Source of the DNA: Eutrigla gurnardus
Taxonomy: Eukaryota > Chordata > Actinopteri > Perciformes > Triglidae
Assembly (NCBI GenBank): GCA_963514095.1
Contig: OY741270.1
Coordinates: 30,587,107-30,651,106 of the forward strand
Length of the DNA stretch: 64,000 bases
Direction of reading: 5' to 3'
The translations under genes and the position numbers were made by a program. Positions 1 to 8,920 of the stretch are shown here, piece after piece (position 1 is the stretch's first letter; every line of letters begins with the position of its first letter). The notes under the pieces were generated by a model. That model was not told where the DNA came from. It did no database searches and saw nothing but the letters and a program-made list of their open reading frames with translations.

Positions 1-1085
1 AACATTCCTAAATTCAATTAAGAGCAGGACATAGCTGTTAATGTTAACACTTAACTCTAGCAGACTTGTCTGCACACCGTGGGGTCGTGAAGGGGTTATT
101 TTCCTGAACCTGTAACCCAAAAACTAATGTAGGCTTTTACATGGGGATGGATATAATAAAGTGAGTAAAAATATCCGGTGTGAGGGGTTTAATTCTCCCT
201 GTCCTTCAGTGTTTCACTGTTTTGACATGTTGTGAGGTTTGTTTAGATCTCTCCTCTGATAGGGATCATGTTGAGAAGAAAAATATCTCTCCATCTGCAC
301 AGGAAATACCGACATCTTGGTCGGCATGGTTTATGTTTGGGTAAAACCTGCAGCATTAATAATAAGTTCACAGTCTGATCAACATGCATGCTAGAGTTTG
401 GTTCTAATAAGATATATTTATGGCTCCTAATAGTCTAAAAGCGCATACTTGGTCCATGATGTCGAGGCCCTAATGAGGATAATTTCCTGACATGATCATA
501 ATGAAAGCATCGTGCACGTTTATTAAGCACTCTTGATGACTTATGCTGCACTTTAAGTAAAATGTTACCATGAAATGCTATGCCGGCATGAATCAGAGGC
601 CATCGGTCATGAAACTGCAGGATTAGACTCATAAACTGATTAAGGGCTGGAAAATAAGTGTAGAAGTATCTGGCAGCTATTATAACTCATGCAGACCTGG
701 GTGGCCTTTATAGCTTAAACTTAGGAAATAGATTAAAAGTGAAAGAGTGCAGTGGATGGTAAGGGTGTGGTTAAATTCACTTTATTTATTTATTTTATTT
801 TTAATGAAAGGGCAGAGTAAACACCGCTACTGACACCTGGTGGTGAGAATACCACCATGCAGTTGCTCCAAGTGGGTGCATTTTCCGTTTTAAAGGTACA
901 CAAAGCATCTAAATACTTATATCTTACCAGAAAAATAATAGAAAGAACAATAATTGATAACAAATATACTTTGGCATAGTCTTAGCTATTAGCATGACCA
1001 GGGCGCCACATTTACAAGTGATATGCACATAATGCATTTAACATATTTCGAGTAGCCTACTAAAAGTATTGTTTAGCTTTGAAAA
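1..1085. other. AT-rich flank without a recognisable gene
   Basis: I see no gene, exon series or named transposon here. All reading frames are short and lack recognisable domains. The sequence is AT-rich with a T-rich run near 781-803. It looks like ordinary intergenic or intronic vertebrate DNA. The flank is not related to the satellite that starts at 3211. Confidence 0.6.
60..73. repeat. Short perfect inverted repeat
   Basis: GCAGAC-TT-GTCTGC is a 6-bp stem with a 2-base centre. It is visible directly but short enough to be chance. No function is assigned. Confidence 0.35.
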
Positions 1086-1098
1086 GAGTTAGGGTTGG

Positions 1099-1362
1099 GG
1101 TTAGGTATAGAAAAAAAGCACCCCGTGTCGTCTACCGACTTCGCAGTTGAATGGAGCACCAAGGCAAGGCACTGGCTGGCGCTTGTCATTCATAGTCTCC
1201 CCCACCGGATGAACTTAGACCTGAAAAAGGTTAGGTATAGAGAAAAGACACATGGAGCTCCCCGCGCCGTCCAACGACTTCGCAGTTGAATGGAGCACCA
1301 AGGCATGGCACTGGCCGGCGCTTGTCGTTCAAGTCTCCCCAGCCAGATGAACTTAGACCCGA
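1099..1362. repeat. Two-copy 130-bp tandem duplication
   Basis: Two diverged direct copies sit head to tail, starting with TTAGGTATAG at 1101 and again at 1231 (offset 130). Both then contain CGACTTCGCAGTTGAATGG, GGAGCACCAAGGCA and GATGAACTTAGACC in the same order. They differ by scattered substitutions and small indels, so the duplication is not recent. A 64-residue open frame crosses the unit but has no recognisable domain, and the repeat structure explains it. The family is unknown to me; it may be a fragment of a dispersed repeat. Confidence 0.75.
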
Positions 1363-1447
1363 GGAGTGAGTGAGGTGTTGAGGACAGGCATGGTGGTGGA
1401 ATAGTGAGGGTCAGGACACGTTATTGGATGTTGGCATCATACAAGAG

Positions 1448-1545
1448 GAGTTAGGTTTAGGGTCAGGTGGTTAGGGTTAGGTATAGAGGTCAGGGTGATG
1501 GTTAGGGTTAGGTATAGAGGTCAGGGTGAGGGATAGGAGTTAAGG
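1448..1545. repeat. Degenerate TTAGGG-rich repeat with a 31-bp tandem pair
   Basis: The stretch is full of GTTAGGG, GTTAGGT and GGTCAGG variants. Two 31-bp units at 1469-1499 and 1500-1530 differ only at the last base. Each carries GGTTAGGGTTAGG followed by TATAGAGGTCAGGGTGA. The vertebrate telomere hexamer TTAGGG is present, but only as isolated or double units among other bases. This is an interstitial telomere-like or minisatellite tract, not a true telomere. The same GTTAGGTATAG word starts the 130-bp units at 1101 and 1231, which links the two repeats. Confidence 0.7.
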
Positions 1546-1649
1546 CTCCTCTGGGGCCCTCCCCGTCCCCTCCAGCCGAGGAGCGGAGGAGGGGCGGGAG
1601 GGCGATGTGACGAGAATGTGAGATGTGAAGACCTAAGAAGCTAAACCAG
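1546..1649. repeat. Partial copy of the GC-rich local repeat
   Basis: It shares CTCTGGGGCC, CCCTCCAGC-type and GAGGAGCGGAGGAG words with the long copy that follows at 1650-1927, but lacks that copy's right half. GC content is clearly above the surrounding AT-rich DNA. No coding capacity is visible. Confidence 0.55.
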
Positions 1650-1927
1650 AGATAAGAGGGGTGATGTGGTTACACTAAGAACCCTCCCCGCCCGTTTAGG
1701 CGCCTCTGGGGCCTTACCCGCACCCTCCAGCAGAGGAGCGGAGGAGAGGTGGGAGGGCGTGAAATGTGACGGATGTGGTGAAGCAGTGGCCAGGTGAGCG
1801 TGTGTGTGTGTGCGTGTGTGTGTTCCAGGTCTGTAGTGAGGATGATGAGTAACAGATCCTGCCTTTCCAGATCCAGATGTCCCAGTCCGAGTCCCTCTTG
1901 CAGTGGTTCCAGAAGAGCAGAGCAGCC
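1650..1927. repeat. GC-rich local repeat, long copy 1
   Basis: This copy matches the one at 2574-2824 across three blocks: AAGAGGGGTGATGTG with AAGAACCCTCCCC, then a GC-rich part containing AGGCGC, then a nearly identical right block that includes GATGATGAGTAACAGATCC, CCTTTCCAGATCCAGATG and CCAGTCCGAGTCCCTC. The right block is better conserved than the GC-rich middle. It contains a GTGAGC donor-like word at 1794 and a CCTTTCCAG acceptor-like word ending at 1870. An open frame of about 27 codons follows the acceptor to a TGA at 1952-1954. I do not recognise the peptide, so a decayed exon is possible but unproven. Confidence 0.65.
1800..1823. repeat. (TG)n microsatellite
   Basis: A TG dinucleotide run of about 24 bp is interrupted once by a C. 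It lies inside the long GC-rich repeat copy. It is absent from the matching place in the second copy near 2718, so it probably expanded after the duplication. Confidence 0.9.
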
Positions 1928-2496
1928 ATGATTGTGGTTTCCTGTTTGAACTGACTTTTAAATCTTTTTGAAGGATTTTTCCTGAAAGAAATTTTTATTA
2001 AATATATTTTTATTATTATTATTATTATTGTTGTTATTATTATTACAATTAATATTATTATTCTTGTTTCCTTTAAACTTGTTGTCCTTTAGTTTTTTCA
2101 AATGTTGTCGGGATAGAGTTTTCCTGTTGAGTAATTATATGATTTCGGACACATCATCAGTAGTGGACCCCAGGATCATTGGGCGTTTCGGCCATTATCA
2201 CTAGACACCCTCACCCAGGGGGGCCCCTCTCCAGGTTGATCAGTTCCGGAGAGTGTCTGTCTTATTGCCAATCAGGTGTTATTCCGTTTTTCCTTTTATC
2301 CTGAATTAATCATTAATTAATTATTTATTCATTATTTATTATTTAATAAATGAGTAATAGATAGTAGATAAATAAATAAGCCGGGTTGGCGTTAGGCTTG
2401 CAGTCAGGTAATCAGCAGTCTGGTGTTTAAACCTCATTCTTAACGGTATATTTAATCTAATTTAATTTTACTTTAATTTAGATTTACTCCATCCTT
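1928..2496. other. AT-rich spacer with a low-complexity core
   Basis: Between two copies of the GC-rich repeat lies mostly AT-rich sequence with an ATT microsatellite and a TTATTTATT-type tract near 2318-2375. A less AT-rich stretch at about 2140-2275 could be a remnant of a dispersed element, but I cannot name it and see no coding frame. Confidence 0.5.
2010..2064. repeat. (ATT)n microsatellite
   Basis: Imperfect ATT/TTA trinucleotide repeats run for about 55 bp, interrupted by TTGTTG and ACAATTAAT. This is simple-sequence DNA with no coding meaning. Confidence 0.9.
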
Positions 2497-2573
2497 AGTT
2501 CCCACCGTCTAGGCGCCTCTGTATCCCTTACCGACCCAGCCGCCGGACCGTGCAGGAGGGGGGATGGGGTCAG
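2497..2573. repeat. Partial copy of the GC-rich local repeat
   Basis: CCCACCGTCTAGGCGCCTCTG and CCGTGCAGGAGGGG match words in the copy that follows at 2574-2824 (CCCGTCTAGGCGC and CCCGTGCAGGAGGGG). The right half is absent. It is the third member of this local family by position. Confidence 0.55.
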
Positions 2574-2824
2574 AGAATAAAGAGGGGTGATGTGTCTACA
2601 CCAAGAACCCTCCCCCGCCCGTCTAGGCGCTCTCTGAATCCCCTCCCTCCCCACCTGCAGGCCCGTGCAGGAGGGGCGGAAAGGGACGGGGAAATGTTAT
2701 GAAGAGTGGCCAGGTGAGTGTGTTCCAGGTCCGTAGTGAAGATGATGAGTAACAGATCCTGCCTTTCCAGATCCAGATGTCCCAGTCCGAGTCCCTCGTG
2801 CCGTGATTCCAGAAGAGCAGAGGT
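2574..2824. repeat. GC-rich local repeat, long copy 2
   Basis: This is the counterpart of 1650-1927, in the same orientation and about 0.9 kb downstream. The right block (GATGATGAGTAACAGATCC through CCAGTCCGAGTCCCTC) is nearly unchanged, while the GC-rich centre has diverged. A consensus donor word CAG/GTGAGT lies at 2711-2719 and an acceptor-like CCTTTCCAG ends at 2770, giving a 57-bp interval. After the acceptor, the frame that is open in copy 1 meets a stop within about 12 codons, which argues against selection on a protein. Confidence 0.65.
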
Positions 2825-3210
2825 GAAACCTTACCAACTCTTTAACTCAGATAAGTTGTTAACCCCGACCGGTACTTCCAACTTGACCAAACAGAGCAGA
2901 AATTGCCCAGTTTTTTCAGAGCAAATCCCATGCATCCCATACACCGCTTGACCACAAGGGGGTGCTAAAACCTTAGATCCAATGGACCAATCCTTGCTGA
3001 GGTGGGTCCTGATTTCCTTAAGTCATGACCTGCGACATTACCTTCAGTCATGGTGCAAGCAGAAAATAATAATTTCCCTTTATATATTTATTTTGTTGTA
3101 AAAGTATTCTTACTTTATTGAGAGTAGTTTATTTAGCAGCCCAAATTAGCTTTTTTCCCGTATGATAGCTAAAATAATAGGGAAAAACGTTTTTATTTTG
3201 TTTGTTTATT
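2825..3210. other. AT-rich spacer up to the satellite edge
   Basis: I see no gene, named transposon or satellite monomer here. The last ~30 bp before 3211 are T-rich (TTTTATTTTG then TTTGTTTATT) and abut the first, truncated satellite monomer. Confidence 0.55.
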
Positions 3211-3294
3211 TGTTTCCAATGACTTCAGGTATCTTCTCACAAACTTACAGAAATGTTTGCTGTGGATTCTTTCAATAAAACGCCTTTGGATATA

Positions 3295-3306
3295 TACTGT
3301 ACAGTA
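3295..3306. repeat. 12-bp perfect palindrome of B and D monomers (first instance)
   Basis: TACTGTACAGTA is its own reverse complement. It is kept in the B and D monomers that I read, within the context ATATACTGTACAGTA. A or C monomers lack it; the aligned position reads GCACAGTCAAA. It is a candidate binding site or cruciform seed, but conservation may only reflect array homogenisation. Confidence 0.8.
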
Positions 3307-3360
3307 AAATATTACATTTTTTTTTAAATATTTAAAATTAAACCCTCTGTTTCCAATCAC

Positions 3361-3529
3361 TAATTTCACTTCAGGTGCATTCTAGATGACCTCAGGTATC
3401 TTCTCCAGAAAAAAGCTGAATTTTTCACTGTGGAATATATCAGAATAAAATGCCTTGGGATATTTGCTGCACAGTCAAATATGACATCTTAAAAAATTCA
3501 TTAAAATGTAACTGTCTGTTTCCAGTGAC
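3361..3529. repeat. Satellite monomer type A (representative, 169 bp)
   Basis: Type A has GACCTCAGG in the left part, CTTCTCCAGAAAAAAGCTG, TTTTTCACTGTGGAATATATC, GAATAAAATGCC, a GCACAGTCAAATATGACATC block, and TTAAAAAATT before AAAATGTAACTGTCTG. Length varies from 169 to 171 with the A-run after CTCCAG (6, 7 or 8 A). Subvariants are CCTTGGGATATTTGC versus CCTTTGGATATTTCC, and TTCATT, TTAATT, TTTATT or AATAATT after the A-run. These recur in fixed order within higher-order blocks. Confidence 0.9.
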
Positions 3530-3695
3530 TAATTTCACTTCAGGTGCATTCTAGATGACTTCAGGTATCTTCTCACAAACTTACAGAAATGTTTGCTGTG
3601 GATTTTTTCAATAAAACGCCCTGGATATATACTGTACAGTAAAATATTACATTTTTTTTTAAATATTTAAAATTAAACCCTCTGTTTCCAATCAC
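3530..3695. repeat. Satellite monomer type B (representative, 166 bp)
   Basis: Type B shares the first ~45 bp with type A but has GACTTCAGG, then CTCACAAACTTACAGAAATG, TTTGCTGTGGATT, CAATAAAACGCC, a perfect TACTGTACAGTA palindrome, a T-run followed by AAATATTTAAAATT, and AAACCCTCTG before TTTCCAATCAC. Two subvariants exist: GATTCTTTC with CCTTTGG (167 bp) and GATTTTTTC with CCCTGG (166 bp). A and B align along their whole length, so they descend from one ancestral ~168-bp unit. Confidence 0.9.
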
Positions 3696-5054
3696 TAATT
3701 TCACTTCAGGTGCATTCTAGATGACCTCAGGTATCTTCTCCAGAAAAAAGCTGAATTTTTCACTGTGGAATATATCAGAATAAAATGCCTTTGGATATTT
3801 CCTGCACAGTCAAATATGACATCTTAAAAAATTAATTAAAATGTAACTGTCTGTTTCCAGTGACTAATTTCACTTCAGGTGCATTCTAGATGACCTCAGG
3901 TATCTTCTCCAGAAAAAAAAGCTGAATTTTTCACTGTGGAATATATCAGAATAAAATGCCTTTGGATATTTCCTGCACAGTCAAATATGACATCTTAAAA
4001 AATTAATTAAAATGTAATTGTCTGTTTCCAGTGACTAATTTCACTTCATGTGCATTCTAGATGACCTCAGGTATCTTCTCCAGAAAAAAAAGCTGAATTT
4101 TTCACTGTGGAATATATCAGAATAAAATGCCTTTGGATATTTCCTGCACAGTCAAATATGACATCTTAAAAAATTAATTAAAATGTAACTGTCTGTTTCC
4201 AGTTACTAATTTCACTTCAGGTGCATTCTAGATGACCTCAGGTATCTTCTCCAGAAAAAAAAGCTGCATTTTTCACTGTGTAATATATAAGAATAAAATG
4301 ACTTTGGATATTTCCTGCACAGTCAAATATGACATCTTAAAAAATTAATTAAAATGTAACTGTCTGTTTCCAGTGACTAATTTCACTTCAGGTGCATTCT
4401 AGATGACTTCAGGTATCTTCTCACAAACTTACAGAAATGTTTGCTGTGGATTCTTTCAATAAAACGCCTTTGGATATATACTGTACAGTAAAATATTACA
4501 TTTTTTTTTAAATATTTAAAATTAAACCCTCTGTTTCCAATCACTAATTTCACTTCAGGTGCATTCTAGATGACCTCAGGTATCTTCTCCAGAAAAAAGC
4601 TGAATTTTTCACTGTGGAATATATCAGAATAAAATGCCTTGGGATATTTGCTGCACAGTCAAATATGACATCTTAAAAAATTCATTAAAATGTAACTGTC
4701 TGTTTCCAGTGACTAATTTCACTTCAGGTGCATTCTAGATGACCTCAGGTATCTTCTCCAGAAAAAAAGCTGAATTTTTCACTGTGGAATATATCAGAAG
4801 AAAATGCCTTTGGATATTTCCTGCACAGTCAAATATGACATCTTAAAAAATTAATTAAAATGTAATTGTCTGTTTCCAGTGACTAATTTCACTTCACGTG
4901 CATTCTAGATGACCTCGGGTATCTTCTCCAGAAAAAAAAGCTGAATTTTTCACTGTGGAATATATCAGAATAAAATGCCTTTGGATATTTCCTGCACAGT
5001 CAAATATGACATCTTAAAAAATTAATTAAAATGTAACTGTCTGTTTCCAGTGAC

Positions 5055-5224
5055 TAATTTCACTTCAGGTGCATTCTAGATGACTTCAGGTATCTTCTAA
5101 CAAACTTACAGAAATGTTTGCTGTGGATTTTTTCAATAAAACGCCCTGAAAATATATACTGTACAGTAATATATTACATTTTCTTAAAAAATTAATTAAA
5201 ATGTAACTGTCTGTTTCCAGTGAC
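5055..5224. repeat. Satellite monomer type D (B-left/A-right hybrid, 170 bp)
   Basis: The left ~120 bp are B-like, with CTAACAAAC in place of CTCACAAAC, GATTTTTTC, CCCTGAAAATATAT and the TACTGTACAGTA core. The right end then switches to A-type sequence: CTTAAAAAATTAATT, AAAATGTAACTGTCTG and TTTCCAGTGAC. This is a recombinant of A and B. It was fixed early enough to recur across the array, for example near 5885, 7056, 8751, 13074, 16551, 19600 and 60700. Confidence 0.88.
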
Positions 5225-5560
5225 TAATTTCACTTCAGGTGCATTCTAGATGACTTCAGGTATCTTCTCACAAACTTACAGAAATGTTTGCTGTGGATTC
5301 TTTCAATAAAACGCCTTTGGATATATACTGTACAGTAAAATATTACATTTTTTTTTAAATATTTAAAATTAAACCCTCTGTTTCCAATCACTAATTTCAC
5401 TTCAGGTGCATTCTAGATGACCTCAGGTATCTTCTCCAGAAAAAAGCTGAATTTTTCACTGTGGAATATATCAGAATAAAATGCCTTGGGATATTTGCTG
5501 CACAGTCAAATATGACATCTTAAAAAATTAATTAAAATGTAACTGTCTGTTTCCAGTGAC

Positions 5561-5703
5561 TAATTTCACTTCAGGTGCATTCTAGATGACTTCAGGTATC
5601 TTCTCACAAACTTACAGAATAAAATGCCTTTGGATATTTCCTGCACAGTCAAATATGACATCTTAAAAAATTAATTAAAATGTAATTGTCTGTTTCCAGT
5701 GAC
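5561..5703. repeat. Satellite monomer type C (short B/A hybrid, 143 bp)
   Basis: A B-type left end through CTCACAAACTTACAG is joined directly to the A-type right part from AATAAAATGCC. About 26 bp are lost relative to a full A monomer. The word CAGAA is present at both parental breakpoints (CTTACAGAAATG in B, ATATCAGAATAAAA in A), so exchange through short homology is likely. Type C is uncommon left of about 15.6 kb and very frequent to the right. Confidence 0.88.
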
Positions 5704-8700
5704 TAATTTCACTTCACGTGCATTCTAGATGACCTCAGGTATCTTCTCCAGAAAAAAAGCTGAATTTTTCACTGTGGAATATATCAGAATAAAATGCCTT
5801 TGGATATTTCCTGCACAGTCAAATATGACATCTTAAAAAATTAATTAAAATGTAACTGTCAGTTTACAGTGACTAATTTCACTTCAGGTGCATTCTAGAT
5901 GACTTCAGGTATCTTCTAACAAACTTACAGAAATGTTTGCTGTGGATTTTTTCAATAAAACGCCCTGAAAATATATACTGTACAGTAAAATATTACATTT
6001 TCTTAAAAAATTAATTAAAATGTAACTGTCTGTTTCCAGTGACTAATTTCACTTCAGGTGCATTCTAGATGACTTCAGGTATCTTCTCACAAACTTACAG
6101 AAATGTTTGCTGTGGATTCTTTCAATAAAACGCCTTTGGATATATACTGTACAGTAAAATATTACATTTTTTTTTAAATATTTAAAATTAAACCCTCTGT
6201 TTCCAATCACTAATTTCACTTCAGGTGCATTCTAGATGACCTCAGGTATCTTCTCCAGAAAAAAGCTGAATTTTTCACTGTGGAATATATCAGAATAAAA
6301 TGCCTTGGGATATTTGCTGCACAGTCAAATATGACATCTTAAAAAATTCATTAAAATGTAACTGTCTGTTTCCAGTGACTAATTTCACTTCAGGTGCATT
6401 CTAGATGACTTCAGGTATCTTCTCACAAACTTACAGAAATGTTTGCTGTGGATTTTTTCAATAAAACGCCCTGGATATATACTGTACAGTAAAATATTAC
6501 ATTTTTTTTTAAATATTTAAAATTAAACCCTCTGTTTCCAATCACTAATTTCACTTCAGGTGCATTCTAGATGACCTCAGGTATCTTCTCCAGAAAAAAG
6601 CTGAATTTTTCACTGTGGAATATATCAGAATAAAATGCCTTGGGATATTTGCTGCACAGTCAAATATGACATCTTAAAAAATTCATTAAAATGTAACTGT
6701 CTGTTTCCAGTGACTAATTTCACTTCAGGTGCATTCTAGATGACCTCAGGTATCTTCTCCAGAAAAAAAGCTGAATTTTTCACTGTGGAATATATCAGAA
6801 GAAAATGCCTTTGGATATTTCCTGCACAGTCAAATATGACATCTTAAAAAATTAATTAAAATGTAATTGTCTGTTTCCAGTGACTAATTTCACTTCACGT
6901 GCATTCTAGATGACCTCGGGTATCTTCTCCAGAAAAAAAAGCTGAATTTTTCACTGTGGAATATATCAGAATAAAATGCCTTTGGATATTTCCTGCACAG
7001 TCAAATATGACATCTTAAAAAATTAATTAAAATGTAACTGTCTGTTTCCAGTGACTAATTTCACTTCAGGTGCATTCTAGATGACTTCAGGTATCTTCTA
7101 ACAAACTTACAGAAATGTTTGCTGTGGATTTTTTCAATAAAACGCCCTGAAAATATATACTGTACAGTAATATATTACATTTTCTTAAAAAATTAATTAA
7201 AATGTAACTGTCTGTTTCCAGTGACTAATTTCACTTCAGGTGCATTCTAGATGACTTCAGGTATCTTCTCACAAACTTACAGAAATGTTTGCTGTGGATT
7301 TTTTCAATAAAACGCCCTGGATATATACTGTACAGTAAAATATTACATTTTTTTTTAAATATTTAAAATTAAACCCTCTGTTTCCAATCACTAATTTCAC
7401 TTCAGGTGCATTCTAGATGACCTCAGGTATCTTCTCCAGAAAAAAGCTGAATTTTTCACTGTGGAATATATCAGAATAAAATGCCTTTGGATATTTCCTG
7501 CACAGTCAAATATGACATCTTAAAAAATTAATTAAAATGTAACTGTCTGTTTCCAGTGACTAATTTCACTTCAGGTGCATTCTAGATGACCTCAGGTATC
7601 TTCTCCAGAAAAAAAAGCTGAATTTTTCACTGTGGAATATATCAGAATAAAATGCCTTTGGATATTTCCTGCACAGTCAAATATGACATCTTAAAAAATT
7701 AATTAAAATGTAATTGTCTGTTTCCAGTGACTAATTTCACTTCATGTGCATTCTAGATGACCTCAGGTATCTTCTCCAGAAAAAAAAGCTGAATTTTTCA
7801 CTGTGGAATATATCAGAATAAAATGCCTTTGGATATTTCCTGCACAGTCAAATATGACATCTTAAAAAATTAATTAAAATGTAACTGTCTGTTTCCAGTT
7901 ACTAATTTCACTTCAGGTGCATTCTAGATGACCTCAGGTATCTTCTCCAGAAAAAAAAGCTGCATTTTTCACTGTGTAATATATAAGAATAAAATGACTT
8001 TGGATATTTCCTGCACAGTCAAATATGACATCTTAAAAAATTAATTAAAATGTAACTGTCTGTTTCCAGTGACTAATTTCACTTCAGGTGCATTCTAGAT
8101 GACTTCAGGTATCTTCTCACAAACTTACAGAAATGTTTGCTGTGGATTCTTTCAATAAAACGCCTTTGGATATATACTGTACAGTAAAATATTACATTTT
8201 TTTTTAAATATTTAAAATTAAACCCTCTGTTTCCAATCACTAATTTCACTTCAGGTGCATTCTAGATGACCTCAGGTATCTTCTCCAGAAAAAAGCTGAA
8301 TTTTTCACTGTGGAATATATCAGAATAAAATGCCTTGGGATATTTGCTGCACAGTCAAATATGACATCTTAAAAAATTCATTAAAATGTAACTGTCTGTT
8401 TCCAGTGACTAATTTCACTTCAGGTGCATTCTAGATGACCTCAGGTATCTTCTCCAGAAAAAAAGCTGAATTTTTCACTGTGGAATATATCAGAAGAAAA
8501 TGCCTTTGGATATTTCCTGCACAGTCAAATATGACATCTTAAAAAATTAATTAAAATGTAATTGTCTGTTTCCAGTGACTAATTTCACTTCACGTGCATT
8601 CTAGATGACCTCGGGTATCTTCTCCAGAAAAAAAAGCTGAATTTTTCACTGTGGAATATATCAGAATAAAATGCCTTTGGATATTTCCTGCACAGTCAAA

Positions 8701-8920
8701 TATGACATCTTAAAAAATTAATTAAAATGTAACTGTCTGTTTCCAGTGACTAATTTCACTTCAGGTGCATTCTAGATGACTTCAGGTATCTTCTAACAAA
8801 CTTACAGAAATGTTTGCTGTGGATTTTTTCAATAAAACGCCCTGAAAATATATACTGTACAGTAATATATTACATTTTCTTAAAAAATTAATTAAAATGT
8901 AACTGTCTGTTTCCAGTGAC

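Noticed and set aside
435..632. 65-codon open frame on the minus strand
   Set aside because: Short, no recognisable domain, in AT-rich DNA with no splice or promoter support. Compatible with chance.
1095..1289. 64-codon open frame on the plus strand
   Set aside because: It lies across the 130-bp tandem duplication and spans the copy junction. No domain is seen, and the copies differ by indels.
1448..1545. True telomere
   Set aside because: TTAGGG units are isolated and degenerate, and ordinary sequence continues on both sides.
1714..1929. 71-codon open frame on the minus strand
   Set aside because: It runs through the TG microsatellite and yields a low-complexity HTHTHT stretch. This is typical of a chance frame in a repeat.
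1871..1954. Terminal exon of an immune-receptor or other known gene
   Set aside because: The ~27-residue frame resembles nothing I can name securely, and it is broken in the second copy.
2718..2951. 77-codon open frame on the plus strand, serine/arginine-rich at its start
   Set aside because: It starts in the GC-rich local repeat and continues into unrelated spacer. The related copy at 1650-1927 diverges after the repeat, so no conserved protein is implied.
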